Shown here: positions 62,477 to 64,000 of the stretch, one piece after another
Layout: the number at the start of each line of letters is the position of its first letter
Position numbering within the stretch: position 1 is the first letter of the stretch
Source of the DNA: CAXBNB01 sp040151475
GTDB lineage: Bacteria; Bacteroidota; Bacteroidia; Cytophagales; Cyclobacteriaceae
Direction of reading: 5' to 3'
Assembly (NCBI RefSeq): GCF_040151475.1
Contig: NZ_JBDKWG010000104.1
Span: forward strand, 1-64,000
Length of the DNA stretch: 64,000 nt
The notes under the pieces: generated by a model
Database searches by the model: none
The model's input: only the letters and a program-made list of their open reading frames with translations
What the model was told of the DNA's origin: nothing
Program-made: the position numbers and the translations under genes

Positions 62477-63247
62477 CTAAGAAAGATTTTTTAGAACAAT
62501 CAACTCTTTAGGTGTAAGAAACCTCCACTTTCCACGAGGTAAATCCTTTTTGGTAAGTGGGCCATACATGGTTCTGTCTAGCTTGATCACTTCATATCCC
62601 ACATGCTCAAAAATTCTTCTTACGATCCGGTTTTTACCAACATGAATTTCTAGTCCCAGGGTTTTCTTATCCGAACTAAGAATTGCAATATCATCTATTT
62701 TTACTTCTCCGTCTTCCAGTTGAATTGGTTGTTGTAATTTCTCGAAATCAAGTTTGACGATAGGCTTGTCTAGTTCGACCTGATATATTTTTTTTATTTG
62801 ATAAGATGGATGCGTGAGTTTTTCGGTGAGGGCTCCATCATTAGTGAAAAGTAAAATTCCTGTCGTGTTTCTATCCAACCTTCCAACCGGAAATATTCTT
62901 TCCTGACATGCTTTTTCTACCAAATCCATAACGGTTCGTCTATTATGGGTGTCTTCCATTGTAGTAATAAAATCCTTTGGTTTGTTTAAAAGCACATAAA
63001 CAAATTTTTCGGGACGAATTAACTTGTTGTCATAACTCACTTTGTCGGTTTTTTGAACCTGATATCCCATTTCAGAAATTGTCTCGCCATTTACTTTAAT
63101 TTGCCCTGATTTGATTAGCTCATCAGCATCCCGACGAGAGCAAACTCCAGAATTGGCAATGTATTTATTCAATCGAATAGGGAATGTATTTCCTGTTGGA
63201 GGAATTTTTGCACTACTTTTAACAGGATTTCGTCTTTTTCTTTCCAT
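62477..63247 (-). CDS. rluB: Large-subunit rRNA pseudouridine synthase, RluB-like
   Basis: The 256-residue protein has a basic N-terminus and an S4 RNA-binding domain (IRLNKYIANSGVCSRRDADE). The RluB/RsuA catalytic core has the active aspartate in FPVGRLDRNTTGILLFTNDG. Later blocks are LNKPKDFITTMEDTHNRRTV and GKNRIVRRIFEHVGYEVIKL. RluB modifies a uridine of 23S rRNA near the peptidyl transferase centre; RluE/RluF/RsuA assignments cannot be excluded by eye. Confidence 0.92.
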   Translation of the reverse strand: MERKRRNPVKSSAKIPPTGNTFPIRLNKYIANSGVCSRRDADELIKSGQIKVNGETISEMGYQVQKTDKVSYDNKLIRPEKFVYVLLNKPKDFITTMEDTHNRRTVMDLVEKACQERIFPVGRLDRNTTGILLFTNDGALTEKLTHPSYQIKKIYQVELDKPIVKLDFEKLQQPIQLEDGEVKIDDIAILSSDKKTLGLEIHVGKNRIVRRIFEHVGYEVIKLDRTMYGPLTKKDLPRGKWRFLTPKELIVLKNLS

Positions 63248-63369
63248 AAAATTAATTCAAACAAAGTTACTCCATTTTTTCAGGGTATCTCAATATTTTC
63301 AGTCGAACTAATCTATCGAATATTAAATGCTCTGGTTAGTATTAATAAGTGATTAATTAAGCCTTGGTT

Positions 63370-63930
63370 CTAGCCCTCATGTTCTCCTATCGTATTTTCA
63401 TTTTCAAGAAATTCTTTTGGCAATGGAAGGTCTTTTAGATCATTGATCCCAAAATAATCCATAAAAACACTGCTGGTACCATAAATAGTTGGCCTGCCAA
63501 TGGTTTCAGCTTTACCGCGAATTTCTATCAATTCTTTTTCTAAAAGTTTGTGCATGGCATAGTCACAGTTCACCCCACGAATTTGTTCAACCTCGGATTT
63601 GGTAACTGGTTGTTTGTAAGCAACAATAGCCAAGGTTTCCAGAGAGGAATTAGAGAGCCTTTTTTTGGATTGTTGTTTGAGTAATATGCTAATACTACTT
63701 TGATAAGCAGGTTTGGTTAAGAATTGATATCCACCGCCACTTCTAATCGGTTCAAAAGAGTATTCGTCTTTTTTGTATTTTTCCTCAAGCTTTACGATTG
63801 CTTGTTCTATATCTTCAATGGGAACTTCCGCTTCAAACATTTCAGAGAGACAATTTTTTATCTCTTCCGCTTTTATCGGCTTTTGAGAGCAAAATATTAA
63901 AGCTTCTATGTGGTTAACGAGGTAATCCAA
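63370..63930 (-). CDS. scpB: Segregation and condensation protein B
   Basis: The 186-residue winged-helix protein has EALIFCSQKPIKAEEIKNCL, the LSNSSLETLAIVAYKQPVTK block, VEQIRGVNCDYAMHKLLEKE and GRPTIYGTSSVFMDYFGI. It is a kleisin-associated subunit of the SMC-ScpAB complex. The start is taken as TTG at 63930, directly after the stop of the upstream gene (TAATTG), which implies tight translational coupling. Confidence 0.93.
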   Translation of the reverse strand: MDYLVNHIEALIFCSQKPIKAEEIKNCLSEMFEAEVPIEDIEQAIVKLEEKYKKDEYSFEPIRSGGGYQFLTKPAYQSSISILLKQQSKKRLSNSSLETLAIVAYKQPVTKSEVEQIRGVNCDYAMHKLLEKELIEIRGKAETIGRPTIYGTSSVFMDYFGINDLKDLPLPKEFLENENTIGEHEG

Positions 63931-64000
63931 TTATTTGCCTTGTTTAAGCTTAGACGCTATAGACATGGTAGTATGCGGAACTGCTCTGAGCCTTTCTTTG
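63931..64000 (-). CDS. C-terminal tail of an unidentified gene (partial)
   Basis: The minus-strand frame open at the right edge encodes KERLRAVPHTTMSIASKLKQ then GK and a TAA at 63931-63933. The basic tail gives no secure family assignment. The stop abuts the scpB start, so the two form an operon. Confidence 0.5.
   Translation of the reverse strand, partial: KERLRAVPHTTMSIASKLKQGK

Noticed and set aside
1..64000. CRISPR arrays, prophage or rRNA operon
   Set aside because: No regularly spaced repeats, phage structural genes or rRNA sequence were seen anywhere in the window.

Overview
The window looks like chromosomal DNA of a marine-type Bacteroidota, most likely Cytophagales (Flammeovirgaceae/Cyclobacteriaceae-like). 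Supporting signs are the low G+C, promoters of the TAnnTTTG type, many alternative (TTG/GTG) starts with weak Shine-Dalgarno sequences, a T9SS sorting tail, leucine dehydrogenase, the long NusB form, the nusB-ytxH-DUF1573-yajC-ybbR-coaE order, and a CzcA-type RND pump fused to its outer-membrane channel.

Layout. (1) 1-5100 is a decayed accessory region. A type ISP restriction-modification gene is cut by an insertion sequence whose transposase runs off the left edge. Next come a dinD pseudogene, a 22-codon cysteine desulfurase stub, palindromic repeats, a tiny lipoprotein and an exported TIM-barrel lipoprotein. (2) 5131-10685 holds a PQQ dehydrogenase with an internal haem domain, an FkbM methyltransferase, a HAD phosphatase and a two-gene ABC exporter. 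(3) 10705-21317 is a catabolic regulon: a TRAP transporter, an aldo/keto reductase, two exported isochorismatase-like hydrolases (one fused to a ThuA domain), two Gfo/Idh/MocA oxidoreductases, a FucU-type mutarotase and a GntR/FadR regulator. Copies of one palindrome (ATTTGTATYACAAAT) precede the three transcription units. (4) 21389-25651 is a compact operon of a SpeD-like decarboxylase, a membrane-anchored spermidine-synthase-like protein, an unrecognised polytopic protein and a Tat-exported flavin oxidase. It is the best candidate here for an undescribed pathway. (5) 25930-36313 is largely housekeeping (rmuC, OmpA protein, coaE, ybbR, yajC, nusB, leucine dehydrogenase, ABC exporter). (6) 36398-44768 has a haem/HEAT-repeat lipoprotein and a metal-efflux operon. 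(7) 44844-46482 is a small island beside tRNA-Val: a TIR protein with a membrane tail, a frameshifted PIN gene, and a GIY-YIG nuclease gene lying between two copies of a tRNA 3' half plus terminator. (8) 46545-57859 contains murF, two diheme peroxidases, an MbnP-like copper protein next to its probable peroxidase partner, a T9SS VCBS protein, an omega-amidase/aminotransferase pair, def, ruvX and an RIC-like protein. (9) 58028-64000 contains rpsP-rimM-trmD-rplS, dapF, a frameshifted secreted protein, rluB, scpB and the tail of one more gene.

A dispersed element of about 125-146 bp with inverted ends occurs at 4955-5078 and, in opposite orientation, at 25761-25906. A related core lies at 3504-3534. 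Functions were assigned by reading the proteins by eye; no database search was run.
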